A program made the translations under genes and the position numbers. This document shows, piece by piece, positions 9,151 through 20,500 of a stretch of DNA of 64,000 nt. The first letter of the stretch is position 1. Every line of letters begins with the position of its first letter. Source of the DNA: Ashinkailepas kermadecensis (Eukaryota; Arthropoda; Thecostraca; Neolepadidae); assembly GCA_034440615.1 (NCBI GenBank), contig JAOTOM010004332.1, positions 62,001 through 126,000 on the forward strand, written 5' to 3'. Under the pieces are notes generated by a model. That model saw only the letters and a list, made by a program, of their open reading frames with translations, did no database searches and had not been told where the DNA came from.

Positions 9151-10945
9151 CAATTAATGTGATTTCTGAACAGTTTGCTAGAGTACCTCACGGCACGTCG
9201 AATGACTCCCACTTGATGAAAATTGACGACATAGCGACGAGGCGCGAGGACTTCGAGCAACTTAAGCTATCCTTCGATCTTGTGGTTTGAAATTGACATG
9301 TTCCAGTTTGAAATGTTACTCGCCGTGCACCACGGACTATGCTTGAAACCAGATGTGGGTAAGTTAGGACGACGACAAAATACGAGGCGACCAAATAAAT
9401 CGGTTTGACCTTTGGCCTTTGAAATTAGTTCGATTCGGTAACATTATAAGACGGCACAAGCCGCGTCAAATGACACCCACTTCGTGCACATTGAACCCAC
9501 AGCGACGAATTGCGAGGACTTCGAAAAATTCAAACTAGCCTTTGACCTTGAGGTTTGCCCTTGATATATACCGCTTTCAAAATATTATTCGATGGTTCAC
9601 CATGGGCTATCGCTTGATAATGAATTTGGGTAGGCTTGGGCAAAAACCAAAAAGAAAAAAGGTGAGGCGACCGAAGAAATCAGCTTAAATTTTGACACGT
9701 CGAGATTATTTCGAATTATCAATTTTCTGATACAGCACTACAAGCGACGTCGAATGACATCCATTTTCTGCAAATTGAAGACATAGCGACGAAACGCGAG
9801 GCCATCGAAGAACTCAATCAAATCTTTGACGTTGACATGTCCCGGTTTGAAATGTTACTCGAGTGTTCACCACTGGTTATTGCTTGATACCAGATTTGGA
9901 TGGGTTTGAGCGAAAACGAAAGAAAATTGAGCAGACCGTATGATCAGCTTGGCCTTTGCCCTTGAAAAAAAATCGATTGCTTAACGTTCTGATACTGCAT
10001 AACAAGCCATGTCGAATGACGCCCATTTGATGGAAATTGAAGCAAAAGCAACCGAACCTCGCGTTCGGTTGATATCGCTTCAATATCACCATCTAATAAC
10101 TCAAGCTAACCTTTGACCTAAAAGTTTGCCCTTGACAGGTACCGGTTTGAAATGTTGCACGATGGTTCACCACAAGCTATTGCTTGATACCAGATATGGG
10201 CAGGTTTGAGTCAAAACGAGAACAAAAAATGGAGGCAACCGAATAACAGAGCAACCGGTTTGCGTTGGACCTTGACCGTTAAGGTGGTAGGGTGAAACCT
10301 ATGTAGTTGCTTCCAGCGTGATCAGTGCAAGCAGAAGCATTTGTGGTAATTGATTCGAACGATCATGAACCCATCGCTGAATGCCGATACCAATACAAAT
10401 ACGCCTCCGGCGAACACGTTGCTGAATACGAATACGAATACGACGTTAACTTGACGTACTTGCTTAAGGCTGCCCATGACTCCCCTCCATGGTCTTGAAG
10501 ATACCCAAGGACACCCATAGTCACGTTTGTTCAAGATATATCAATAGATGCGCAGGGGAATGCAACCTAAGACCATAATAAAGCCTTGCGATAATGTAAA
10601 TGTGTTGCCTGGCAAAGCACAATTTTCCACCGAAGCGAAAACACAAGATGGTCAAGGTTCATGTTTTTCAAGAATGATCTGGAAGCAGAAATTTATAACG
10701 TTTGTTGAATTACCATTCGGAGATTTTGTGACGACAGATAGCCTGTGAGCCCTTTGATTGTCTTGATCGGTTTCTAGTATTTTGGGTGATTCTCTTGCAT
10801 ATATATTTTCACTTTATAAATGATTAAGTATAATTTAGCGGCGATCATGCTCAGATAGCTGAGGCTTGGGGGGACACGAAAATAATTGAGGGGGACATAT
10901 CGTCACTTTTCAGAAAATGGGGGCGGGGGACATGTCCCCCCCCCC
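9150..10945 (-). mobile_element. Composite satellite element X, minus-strand copy
   Basis: Read on the minus strand, this matches the plus-strand stretch at 60.6-62.48 kb block by block. It has a GTCCCCC-rich head (10851-10945), a GGGCAGCCTTAAGCA block (near 10465-10480), a TATTCGTATTC-rich block, CACGCTGGAAGCAACTACATAGG (10299-10321), and then about four monomers of roughly 270 bp (anchors at 9341, 9612, 9882 and 10182). Monomers contain ACATGTC, TTGAAATG and TGACCTTTGGCC-type segments. About 350 bp at 10500-10850 is absent from the other copy. No protein is encoded. The mechanism of spread is unknown. Confidence 0.65.
10925..10940. repeat. GGGGGACATGTCCCCC palindrome at the element/minisatellite junction
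   Basis: A perfect 16-bp palindrome lies at the head end of element X, directly before the 35-bp minisatellite. A near match (GGGGGGATATGTCCCCC) sits at the head of the other copy near 60612. The core GGACATGTCC also fits the generic RRRCWWGYYY half-site, which may be chance. Confidence 0.7.
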
Positions 10946-10947
10946 CC

Positions 10948-12371
10948 GGTGAAGGCAGAACAGGAACGCTCGGACGCGCGGCGGTGGTGGCAGGACGGGG
11001 ACGCTCGAACACTCGACGGTGAAGGCAGGACGGGGACGCTCGGACACTCGGCGGTGAAGGCAGGACGGGGACGCTCGGACACTCGGCGGTGAAGGCAGGA
11101 CGGGGACGCTCGGACACTCGGCGGTGAAGGCAGGACGGGGACGCTCGGACACTCGGCGGTGAAGGCAGGACAGGGACGCTCGGACGTGCGGCGGTGAAGG
11201 CAGGACGGGGACGCTCGGACGCGCGGCAGTGAAGGCAGGGCGGGGACGCTCGGACGCGCGGCGGTGAAGGCAGGACGGGGACGCTCGGACGCGCGGCGGT
11301 GAAGGCAGGACGGGGACGCTCGGACACTCGGCGGTGAAGGCAGGACAGGGACGCTCGGACGCGCGGCGGTGAAGGCAGGACGGGGACGCTCGGACGCGCG
11401 GCGGTGAAGGCAGGACGGGGACGCTCGGACACTCGGCGGTGAAGGCAGGACGGGGACGCTCGGACGCGCGGCGGTGGTGGCAGGACGGGGACGCTCGAAC
11501 ACTCGACGGTGAAGGCAGGACGGGGACGCTCGGACACTCGGCGGTGAAGGCAGGACGGGGACGCTCGGACACTCGGCGGTGAAGGCAGGACAGGGACGCT
11601 CGGACGTGCGGCGGTGAAGGCAGGACGGGGACGCTCGGACACTCGGCGGTGAAGGCAGGACGGGGACGCTCGGACGCGCGGCGGTGGTGGCAGGACGGGG
11701 ACGCTCGAACACTCGACGGTGAAGGCAGGACGGGGACGCTCGGACACTCGGCGGTGAAGGCAGGACGGGGACGCTCGGACACTCGGCGGTGAAGGCAGGA
11801 CAGGGACGCTCGGACGTGCGGCGGTGAAGGCAGGACGGGGACGCTCGGACACTCGGCGGTGAAGGCAGGACGGGGACGCTCGGACGCGCGGCGGTGGTGG
11901 CAGGACGGGGACGCTCGAACACTCGACGGTGAAGGCAGGACGGGGACGCTCGGACACTCGGCGGTGAAGGCAGGACGGGGACGCTCGGACACTCGGCGGT
12001 GAAGGCAGGACAGGGACGCTCGGACGTGCGGCGGTGAAGGCAGGACGGGGACGCTCGGACGCGCGGCAGTGAAGGCAGGGCGGGGACGCTCGGACGCGCG
12101 GCGGTGAAGGCAGGACGGGGACGCTCGGACGCGCGGCGGTGAAGGCAGGACGGGGACGCTCGGACACTCGGCGGTGAAGGCAGGACAGGGACGCTCGGAC
12201 GTGCGGCGGTGAAGGCAGGACGGGGACGCTCGGACGCGCGGCGGTGAAGGCAGGACGGGGACGCTCGGACACTCGGCGGTGAAGGCAGGACGGGGACGCT
12301 CGGACGCGCGGCGGTGGTGGCAGGACGGGGACGCTCGAACACTCGACGGTGAAGGCAGGACGGGGACGCTC
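10948..12371. repeat. 35-bp GC-rich minisatellite, about 41 copies, with 210-bp higher-order period
   Basis: The monomer is GGTGAAGGCAGGACGGGGAC followed by GCTCGGACACTCGGC. A marked variant (GGTGGTGGC with CTCGAACACTCGACGG) starts at 10981, 11471, 11681, 11891 and 12311. The gaps are 490, 210, 210 and 420 bp, which are 14, 6, 6 and 12 monomers, showing higher-order units of six monomers. The monomer has no stop codon in any minus-strand frame and 35 is not a multiple of three, so three long overlapping minus-strand frames (up to about 509 codons) arise automatically. I treat them as non-coding. The array lies directly against element X. Confidence 0.9.
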
Positions 12372-12405
12372 GGGCTCCAAGCGGTGGAACAGGGTGGCAG
12401 CCTCA

Positions 12406-12467
12406 GACGTAGTCGAGTTGTCGCGTAGTCGACGTAGTCGAGTTGTCGCGTAGTCGACGTAGTCTCG
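12406..12467. repeat. 25-bp tandem repeat, about 2.5 copies
   Basis: GACGTAGTCGAGTTGTCGCG plus TAGTC starts at 12406 and 12431, with a partial copy at 12456. Confidence 0.8.
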
Positions 12468-12469
12468 CA

Positions 12470-14970
12470 GAAACTTCAGGTGGTTGCATCAGTGCATCTG
12501 ACAAGGTGCACTTGCAATGGGAGATGGCGTAAGGAGGAGATGGCACGTGAGATGAGGAGCCGCCACAAGCGTGGCTATTGGCCGTTTCGGTCATTCGGCA
12601 CTATCGGATGGCGGAATTGAAGAACTGAGCCGAGGCCACCCGCCATCCACCATCGCCATGTCGGTGTTGTCTGGTCGTGGAGCCTTACCTGTCGCCACCA
12701 CCATCCCGGCTCAGCCAACACGACCGGCGCCGACAAATTCCCGTGTGGAGGGGGTGGGGGCGCAACATTACCATTAGTATGTACGTTGCAATGTAGATAG
12801 AGATAGTGGTCGTCCCAGACAACAGGCGTGCATATTGTCTTTCCCTTCTTCGTATTTAGTAGTATACATGTCAATGGCAGTGTGAATGGCAACAGCAGTG
12901 AACGGAGTTTGGCGACTCAAAATCAATGCCCGGTTGTGATTTCGCATCTCTGGCCTGACCTATGCTGAGATTCATCAGACTTCTTTTCTGATTCGGTGTA
13001 TAATATTAGAGAATGCAAATGAAAGGTGATAAAGTTTGCAAGCACTTAACTCTGGTGTCAACACCCACGCCAAAGTACGAGAAGTGGTCAGAATCGAATT
13101 GTAGTTGGTTTGGAGACATGATTCTGAAGGGCATAGCTCAATCGGAAAGCATTTGCTGCACATTTCTTGTAAATGAGGCATTCACCAAACTTCGGTCAAT
13201 ACGCAATTTTGAACCGAAGGGTTATTGAAGCGGAGGAAGAGATCGCGTTATTGGCCAGGAGAGGACATTTCACAGAGAGAAGAGACGCTGCAGGCCCCGA
13301 AGCCTTTGAGAAGGGAGGGAAGCTCCATTATATAAAAGGAATCTCACAGAAGAAAGGAATCCCCATCTCATTATATAAATGGAATCTTTATCTCACATCA
13401 CGCGAACTATTCACACGTACTGGTCTGCTTAACATCACATCACATCACACGTACACTTGTCTGCTTAATAAAACTTGCATTACACCTATTTTTCGAAAAC
13501 AAGTCTCATCCAGCCTCTGCTAAAAGTCATGAATGTGTTCGTAGTACTTCTACACACAAATTAGCACTGTCTCCTGCCTATTTCGGTTCTTATTTTTAGT
13601 AGTCGGAATCCATAAGATTTGCGTGTATTATGATCGCTTTCGATTCCAACTAGTCGGTCTGCGATGGTACAAGTTGTCCAGATTTCATGGCGCGGTACAC
13701 GGCGCTGTTGACTGTACCCCGAAATCTAACAGTAGTGATTGGTACACCATGAAGTATTGCACGGGTGGGCTTTCGGGCGGAATAGCGAACAAAGCCCGAC
13801 CTGGTCTCAAACGAATACGCCTGTGGTATGGTGGCATCAATTGGTACCGCGGTGTGGCGGTGTTCTGAAGAACGTCTGGCGCCAGACTTGGGTAAAGACC
13901 ATCCACGGCCCAAGAGGAAACACCCCCTTGATCTCATTAGCCTGGCCGCGGGATTATAGTGTTGGCTGGGAGGGCATTTTGGCATTACATAAGCCCCAGT
14001 AACTGAATAGGGCAGGATAGGGTAGCAAGGCGGTCGGGAGATGACATTGAGCGAGGCAGGACTCTGGACCACCCATCAATGTCGCTCCTCGTCGCAAGTT
14101 TCAATGTGTAAGTCCAGGCATGGCGCCAATCGAGTGAGGTCAGGCAAGCTGGCCATCGATTCCTGATCCAGGCTGTAAGACCGCACAGAAGCCGACGGAA
14201 AATTCCACTGCCCAGCTTTGCCAAGCCTTGAGGGCAGTACCAAAAATGTATACCAATCATGCAATCGGGAGAGTCGCGTCAGCCGCTTGCAGGTAGGACC
14301 TCGGAACGGGTAGTTAAAATGCATTTGGGACTAAAGTCCACAGTAACCAATGGAAGTTCGACTCGCTCTAATGCTTTCGTAGCACTGAAGGGAAGCAATC
14401 GTCGGCCAGCTAGTTTTATTTGGAACCGAATGGTTGTGTGGAATGAAAGGAATGAATGACTGTCCCATGGCTGTGTAAAGGGGAAGTCTTAAGTACCAGT
14501 GGAATTGGTTGGAATTCAGCTGTCAGAAAACATCACTGCCAAAATCTTACCAGAATGTTACCTGGGCGTCGCTTGTATCTGGTTGCCCCCGAGAACGTCA
14601 TTTTTTAGGGTGAGTGGGTCGTGGTTATATTATAGAAGGAACATGGGTGGATCCCGAAAATGGACGAGTGCCGGCGGCGGTGACAGTGCCAACATCACGT
14701 GCATCTATCATACCCACCCATCAGTGTCACACCCCAAGCCCACAGCTCTTCCTGGCTACACGACCTGCTGGGCGCATTCACGGGCGTATGTGAGGTGGAA
14801 GAGCCCGTCCTCGCCTATATAAATTCGCGTGGATTTGGTGACGGTCCGCAGCAGGGTTGGCGACGCCGGAGCGGTGGAAGAGGTGGACCCGAGGACCACA
14901 CCCAGTCTGGCAGCCCACCACCACGGCAGCTGCCCACACCAGTGCGGCCCAGACGCGGGCCCACGGCACC
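12470..14970. other. 2.5 kb without a recognisable gene
   Basis: Many short overlapping frames (up to 140 codons) exist on both strands between 13.0 and 14.5 kb, but none shows a recognisable motif. At 13320-13480 there is a TATATAAAAGGA box and an AATAAAA signal within about 150 bp, a layout seen in some solo LTRs, but I could not find matching termini or a target duplication. I leave it unassigned. Confidence 0.4.
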
Positions 14971-15120
14971 GGGCAGCCGCCAGCCCGCCTCGACACCGCC
15001 CAGCCCGGCATGGCCCAGGCGGGCAGCCGCCAGCCCGCCTCGACATCGTCCAGCCCGGCATGGCCCAGGCGGGCAGCCGCCAGCCCGCCTCGACATCGTC
15101 CAGCCCGGCATGGCCCAGGC
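14971..15120. repeat. 50-bp GC-rich tandem repeat, 3 copies
   Basis: GGGCAGCCGCCAGCCCGCCT recurs at 14971, 15021 and 15071. The units are nearly identical. Overlapping frames on both strands are open because stops are rare in this composition. Confidence 0.9.
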
Positions 15121-15990
15121 TGGATATTTTCAGCGCGTATCGGCTCTTGTTTTCATACAGAAGACGATTGAACGTAAAAGTTATCGTTTGTCGCGAAAAA
15201 GTTATCTTGAAGTTACCATAACTGATCTGGGATGCCGACCAGTAACCAAAAGCATTGCAAATCGGGCACCAATCGCGAAATCTCGTCAATTGCAATCGCG
15301 CTGGTTCTTGTTTCATGTCGCAGGCCCTGTCCGTTTGGAAACGCTAGAGGAGAGAAGGAGAGAGGGAGGACGCAACAACCAATCTCCCTGCACTGACAAA
15401 GTTGCCGAAATGTCGTGTACGGGTGAGGGTTATGAAACTGAATGCCATCTTTTCTATCTTTATAGCAAATTCCTAAATTTTCAGCAGCATAGCGTAAATA
15501 CGTAGTACATACATATAAGCAGTATATACATGTTGACGGCCAAGTGAGGCACAGCAAACTCACACAGTCGGCTCTATTACTTACAATTCCAGCTACAAGA
15601 ACTTAACCGTTCGTCACCGTCGTGGCGGGCCGGAACCTCCCCTCGAGTGCCTCCACCACGTCCCATGAAGTCACTTTGCATTAAGCGATGAACAAACGCA
15701 AAACACACCGCAAGTAAAAGCAACACAATCAGAATCACGCACACGAATAACGCATAACAAGATCAGATATCAACGAAACCAAATTCACAGAACCCAAGGT
15801 GTAGGTTTCGGAAAATTATTGGGAGGGCACAATACATGAAGGCAATGGGTGGGTCGAAATGAATTGGGGCATACCATATAGGGTTCCATGTTAAAAGTTG
15901 AAGTTATTTGGAAGACTCGGGCAACATGGGGGGTGGGTGGGGTGTAAGTGCCATCCCAAAAGCATATAATGCTACACCCCCGCACAGAAC
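15121..15990. other. No gene or repeat recognised
   Basis: Mixed composition; frames are short and without motifs. Confidence 0.5.
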
Positions 15991-16002
15991 CGTGAAACAA
16001 AA

Positions 16003-16235
16003 GCACTATTTTGATTCACATTAACGTTTGTGACTACGGTGTATAAATTGCGATCACGGTTAATTGAAGCGCGTAGTCAAAATGGGGTTTTGAGGAAAAC
16101 CGGTTTCAATCCCGTCTCGGGATCGTCTTCAGTTCATTTTATTTCAGTAAGGTTAAAAATAAAAAATAAAACTATTTTCCTCAAAACCCCATTTTGACTA
16201 CGCGCTTCAATTAACCGTGATCGCACTATTTTGAT
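16003..16235 (-). mobile_element. Fold-back insertion 2 (Penelope-like) with hammerhead-like loop, 13-bp target duplication
   Basis: GCACTATTTTGAT occurs at 16003-16015 and 16223-16235. Between them lie a short unpaired left part (16016-16049) and two exactly complementary 50-bp arms (16050-16099 and 16175-16224) around a 75-nt loop. The right arm overlaps the right target duplication by two bases. On the minus strand the loop contains CTGAAGA (16126-16132), a six-pair stem GATCCC/GGGATT (one G-U pair; 16119-16124 with 16108-16113) closed by GAGAC, then GAAAC (16103-16107). This order fits the hammerhead core CUGANGA-stem-GAAA, except for one extra C before the stem. Penelope-like elements are known to carry hammerheads near their ends. 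No Penelope protein is present, so this is a terminal fragment inserted as an inverted pair. Confidence 0.65.
16100..16135 (-). ncRNA. Hammerhead-ribozyme-like core in hairpin loop
   Basis: Minus strand: CTGAAGA, then C, stem II GATCCC-GAGAC-GGGATT, then GAAAC. All conserved catalytic-core letters of CUGANGA and GAAA are present. Stem I and stem III partners are not evident, and the extra C between CUGANGA and stem II is non-canonical. It may therefore be a relic that does not self-cleave, or one active only as a dimer. Confidence 0.45.
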
Positions 16236-16539
16236 CATCTCCGGAACCCGGGGATAACCAGCAAACAGCTGATCGTAAGCTGACGAAACTAAAATGGTCT
16301 CTGTTACATGTAGGCATGTACTGAATGGTGGCTGAATTAATTGGAGCCACGGAATTACTGGCTATCGTAAGCTTCATCACTCCTCCTTTTCCCCTCTGGA
16401 GCTCGGTTGAATCATCTGTCAGACACTCCAGCTATCAAAATAAGACGCGTACCTGTGTCCAGATACATCACTCCTGATGAGCTCTCAGACATTAACCACA
16501 ACCCAGCCTAATCACGACCACTCCGGACCGCATCCAGTG

Positions 16540-16700
16540 AGGTGTTCCACACCGTCCCCAGTCCCCAGTGAGGTATCACAGACTTCCCCCCAGTGAGGTG
16601 CCACGAACCGTCCCCAGTGAGGTATCACAGACTTCCCCCGGTGAGGTGCCACGAACCGTCCCCAGTGAGGTATCACAGACTTCCCCCAGTGAGGTGCCAC
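16540..16700. repeat. 48-49-bp tandem repeat, about 3 copies
   Basis: CAGTGAGGTATCACAGACTT plus CCCCCAGTGAGGTGCCACG alternates. The AGGTATCACAG anchors lie at 16571, 16620 and 16668. Confidence 0.8.
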
Positions 16701-16848
16701 GGACCGCCCCCATCTGAGGTGTCCCCAACAGGCCCAGAAAGATATCCATAGCGACTCCTAATGAGGCATCCTGGGTCTCTCTCAGGCGATGCGCTTCGCA
16801 CAATACTCAGTGAGCAATGTCGGACCGTGAGCAATCCCGAGGCCCCTT

Positions 16849-17170
16849 GGGAGGTGCTCGGACCACTCCCAGTGAAGTATCACGGACCGCGCTCAGTGAG
16901 GTGCCACGGTCCGCTCCTTGGGAGGTGCTCGGACCACTCCCAGTGAGGAATCACGGACTGCTCTCAGTGAGGTGCCACGGTCCGCTCCTTGGGAGGTGCT
17001 CGGACCACTCCCAGTGAAGTATCACGGACTGCTCTCAGTGAGGTGCCACGGTCCGCTCCTTGGGAGGTGATCGGACCACTCCCAGTGAGGAATCACGGAC
17101 CGCGCTCAGTGAGGTGCCACGGTCCGCTCCTTGGGAGGTGATCGGACCACTCCCAGTGAGGTATCATCCC
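16849..17170. repeat. 71-bp tandem repeat, about 4.5 copies
   Basis: GGGAGGTG(C/A)TCGGACCACT anchors lie at 16849, 16920, 16991, 17062 and 17133, an exact 71-bp step. The unit shares CAGTGAGG and GTGCCACGG with the 48-bp array just upstream, so both arose from one ancestral short unit. Confidence 0.9.
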
Positions 17171-17496
17171 CAGTGTTACATCTCAGAACTCCCCAGTTAA
17201 GTGACCCGGACCTCCCCCAGTGGAAACTCGGGCCTCTCCAGTGTGATCTCAGACCTTCTCCGACGAGGTGTTTCCCAGTGAGGTCCTGAACTTCCTCCAG
17301 GGAGCATCTCGGGCCAGCTGCTCCAGATGATACGAGCTGATGGCGATGACACCAGAGCCGACTGGGTTTGCGGCCATCTGCCGGACAGACACAAAGTGGC
17401 AAACTTTGGCTAAGTGCCGCAAAGTTCCTCCAATTAAGCCGCTGTGAGCCCCATGATTGGTGTTTTTCGCACCAGAATCGCCGTCACCAGGCTAGA

Positions 17497-17617
17497 GTGG
17501 AGCTCTCCCTAACTCTTGGACCCTGGACGTAGTACGGTGGAGCTCTCCCTAACTCTTAGACCCTGGACGTAGTACGGTGGAGCTCTCCCTAACTCTTAGA
17601 CCCTGGACGTAGTACGG
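17497..17617. repeat. 40-bp tandem repeat, 3 copies
   Basis: GTGGAGCTCTCCCTAACTCT starts at 17497, 17537 and 17577, each followed by a GACCCTGGACGTAGTACG segment. The copies are almost identical. Confidence 0.9.
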
Positions 17618-17619
17618 CA

Positions 17620-18735
17620 AACATTACATAGCTGCACCATTTCACTGAGCGGGTGGATTTTTTCAGAAACTAAATTTGTGCTGATGCCACCCTATTGAAC
17701 TGCGAGCTTGCTCGCAGAAAATTGAAGCGGTAAAAGTAATGAAGAATTACCAGTTATGCTGCTGGAAAGCCAACCTTTTAGTTCCACTGACGGTTGGACG
17801 TGCCCTGCCCTAAATTTTGGCCACGCTAAATATCCAAATGGTGTCGACGAGTCGCAAAGCCATTAATCACCGACCTACCTGTAAAGCGTCAATGAAGAAA
17901 AGTGTCGCAGACGAGGAAATAAACACGTACATAACGAAATTCTGAGTGGGTTTACAAACGATATTTGTTCTACTCGTTTGCTTAGTATAATTTAATCGTT
18001 TGTTTAATTTAATAATCTATATGCCTTAGGATGATCATCGATAACAGATATTTCATCGCGTAGAACAACCTCTGCATCCCCATTTTGCACGCACTCAGTG
18101 CCTTGGACTATGCTTGTATTGTGTTATATTTCGGTCATGGGTTCTGCACGTAACAATTTTGGCCACAGGTATGGGCTTCGCCACGTTCATGTCGTTCACG
18201 ACAATAATAGGGAAGCGGTCGTGTCATTCTTTCATTGAACACCCATAAACCTAACACCGGTTTTTATATGAAGGCAGATCAATTAATGCATCCACAAAAG
18301 TGTAACACCAGTTGATGGCCCATGCCGCTTTATTGTGTGAATAAATCTCCATCTATTCAACTCGGTAATCAGTACTGCTGCATACACAGGTGGAGGCTTT
18401 GCATAATCATTGGTGTTCCCAATATCTAATTCAACCACATCTTTTCATGCAGCGGCGCATTAGTCAGGTGTCTACACCAATGAAAATAGTATGATGTCCT
18501 CTGAAATGTGTGTTCACGTTTAAAGCCAAAAACTCCATGCATCATGAAAAAGAGCTCGGTGTCCCCGCAAGTGCAGAGAGCGACTACCAGTGTCAGGTGA
18601 CCACTACGAGGAAATAAAAATGTTGATGTTTCATGTCAACACCAATATTTAGATTCGTGTTGCACCGGCAGTAACCAAGGTACACGACACTTCACTCAGG
18701 GCTCCGTACCATACCCTGGTGGAGAGCATGGAGGC
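17620..18735. other. No gene or repeat recognised
   Basis: Ordinary AT-balanced sequence with short frames only. Confidence 0.5.
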
Positions 18736-18740
18736 GCGGT

Positions 18741-18840
18741 GACTGAATCTCTTGCTTCCCAGTCTCCTGCGTGACCTGATGAGATGCGGAGACTAAATCT
18801 CTTGCTTCCCAGTCTCCTGCGTGACCTGTGGAGATACGGA
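18741..18840. repeat. 50-bp duplication
   Basis: AATCTCTTGCTTCCCAGTCT with flanking sequence starts at 18746 and again at 18796. There are two near-identical copies. Confidence 0.8.
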
Positions 18841-19160
18841 GGCTTGTCTCCTTTTCACGTTGCCATACCTGTCCTGGACCTCGCTCTGTGTGACGAAGAC
18901 GTCTCTGTAGACGTCCTCAGCCGATCCCACACCTGCCATGGTATCTCAAGGTTGCTTGTTGGAACCATACGTATCTCCAATCTGACAAACTGAAGGGACG
19001 TCCTGGACACTATGCAAGGGGCCTCCTTCAGGCTCGGCGGAACATGTTCCACATCGGCGTACATGTCACATTTCACGCGGCCCGATTGCTTATGTTGCTT
19101 GGGCATCAATCAGTTGAATGCCGGGTGCAAACGAAGGTAAATATTGCTATCTGCGCTCTA

Positions 19161-19312
19161 ATAGATCAGTGAACACGTCACTGCCAGAGCCAATATATCA
19201 GTGAACACGTCACTACCAGAACTAATAGATCAGTGAACACGTCACTGCCAGAACCAATAGATCAGGGAACACGTCACTACCAGAACTAATAGATCAGTGA
19301 ACACTTCGCTGC
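19161..19312. repeat. 32-bp tandem repeat, about 5 copies
   Basis: ATCAGTGAACACGTCACTGC with CAGAACCAATAG is repeated from 19165 at 32-bp steps. GTGAACACGTCAC contains an imperfect dyad (GTGA...TCAC). Confidence 0.85.
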
Positions 19313-19589
19313 CAGTCCGTGCAAGCACTGAAAATATCGCATACACCCGTTCGCTTCAGAATCACAGAAGGAACGAATAATGCACGATAGTCGGGCGGGA
19401 TGTCCGATACTGACACCAAAGCAGGCGGGTTGTCATGGGCCTTGATCGGTATCAGATCTGTCAGTATCGCCTTGATACGCAAATGCAGCGATTGTTATAC
19501 AGCACATGCACTTTGTCCGCGGCGCCGCGGGAGCAGAGCGCCGCATCGGTGGGATTTTCGTGCGAGAGGCAAGTCTGTTCTTCTGATTG

Positions 19590-20500
19590 GTCTCATAAAC
19601 ATCCAGAGTCCGAAACCGAAATTGCTCGAGTTGCTCTCCAGCTCAGTCAACTCAAGTATGATATCATGACACTTAACGAGACCTGGCTGAAGCCTGCCAC
19701 ACCAGACCGTCTGCTGGTTCTGCCGAGCATCATCTCTGCCGTGCGGACCGGCCGGACAATCCTGGCTTCGGTGGTGTGTCCGTGGCCGTCAGGGACGGCA
19801 TAAGAGTGACACCGCTCAAAGTGACTGTTCAACCTCGACCCAACAGCAGGCTCGAGTCATTGTGGACCGTGGTGAAGCCGGATGGCAAGCGGAGGTTTAT
19901 TCTCGGCACAGTCTACCGCCCTCCCCGACGCAATGGTGCAGACATAAAGGCGGACTTCTCCGATCTAGAGTCCCAATACGAACGGCTTTGCATTGATCAC
20001 CCTTCGTGTAAAGTGATCTGCGGCGACCTAAATTGCGATCTTACAAAGCCTGATAGTGACTCTGCGAAAAAATATGTTGAATTTTTGTTTGTCTGATTAC
20101 TCGCTGTATCAATTTGTAACGACACCTACTTATTCAAGCGGTTCCCTACTGGATGTTTTCATAGCGAATTGTCGTCTTCTTGTCACACGCTGTGGTTCGC
20201 GATTTTGCCATTTTAGCCCGTACAAATTTGTTCGCGTTTTTACTGATGTTCCTCGCTGTCGTCCTGCGTGTCGCACCGTACAATCTCGTAGCTTGCGCCG
20301 AATTGACCAAGCTGCTTTGCATCGTGACCTGATGTGTGTGGATTGGTGGAGAGTGTTGTATTTACAGACAATCACGTTGAAGTGGAACGCTCTCCTGTGT
20401 CGCTTTTTACCGATTTTTGACCGACACGCTCCGGTTAAGACGTTGCGCATTCGAAACCCTAGCGCCCCAGCGTTGTCTGACAGAACCAGAGACATCATGG
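19590..20500 (+). pseudogene. Endonuclease domain of the non-LTR element (broken)
   Basis: Recognisable endonuclease signatures are NETWL (19675-19689, holding the metal-binding Glu), AVRDGI (about 19788), GTVYRPPRRNG (about 19907) and GDLNCDL (20022-20042). Downstream, SGSLLDVF and FDRHAPVK match the end of the domain and the linker usual for CR1/jockey-like elements. The frame changes near 19760 and again between the GDLNCD block and the linker (about 20060-20100). In an intact element this domain nicks the target DNA to prime reverse transcription. Confidence 0.8.

Noticed and set aside
10851..12380. Three long minus-strand open frames (360-509 codons) rich in Arg, Pro and Ser
   Set aside because: All three frames are open because the 35-bp unit has no stop in any minus frame. 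There is no signal peptide, domain or codon-position bias visible, and they overlap each other.
13173..13620. Solo LTR suggested by a TATATAAAAGG box and AATAAAA signal
   Set aside because: No matching TG...CA ends, no target duplication and no second copy in the window.
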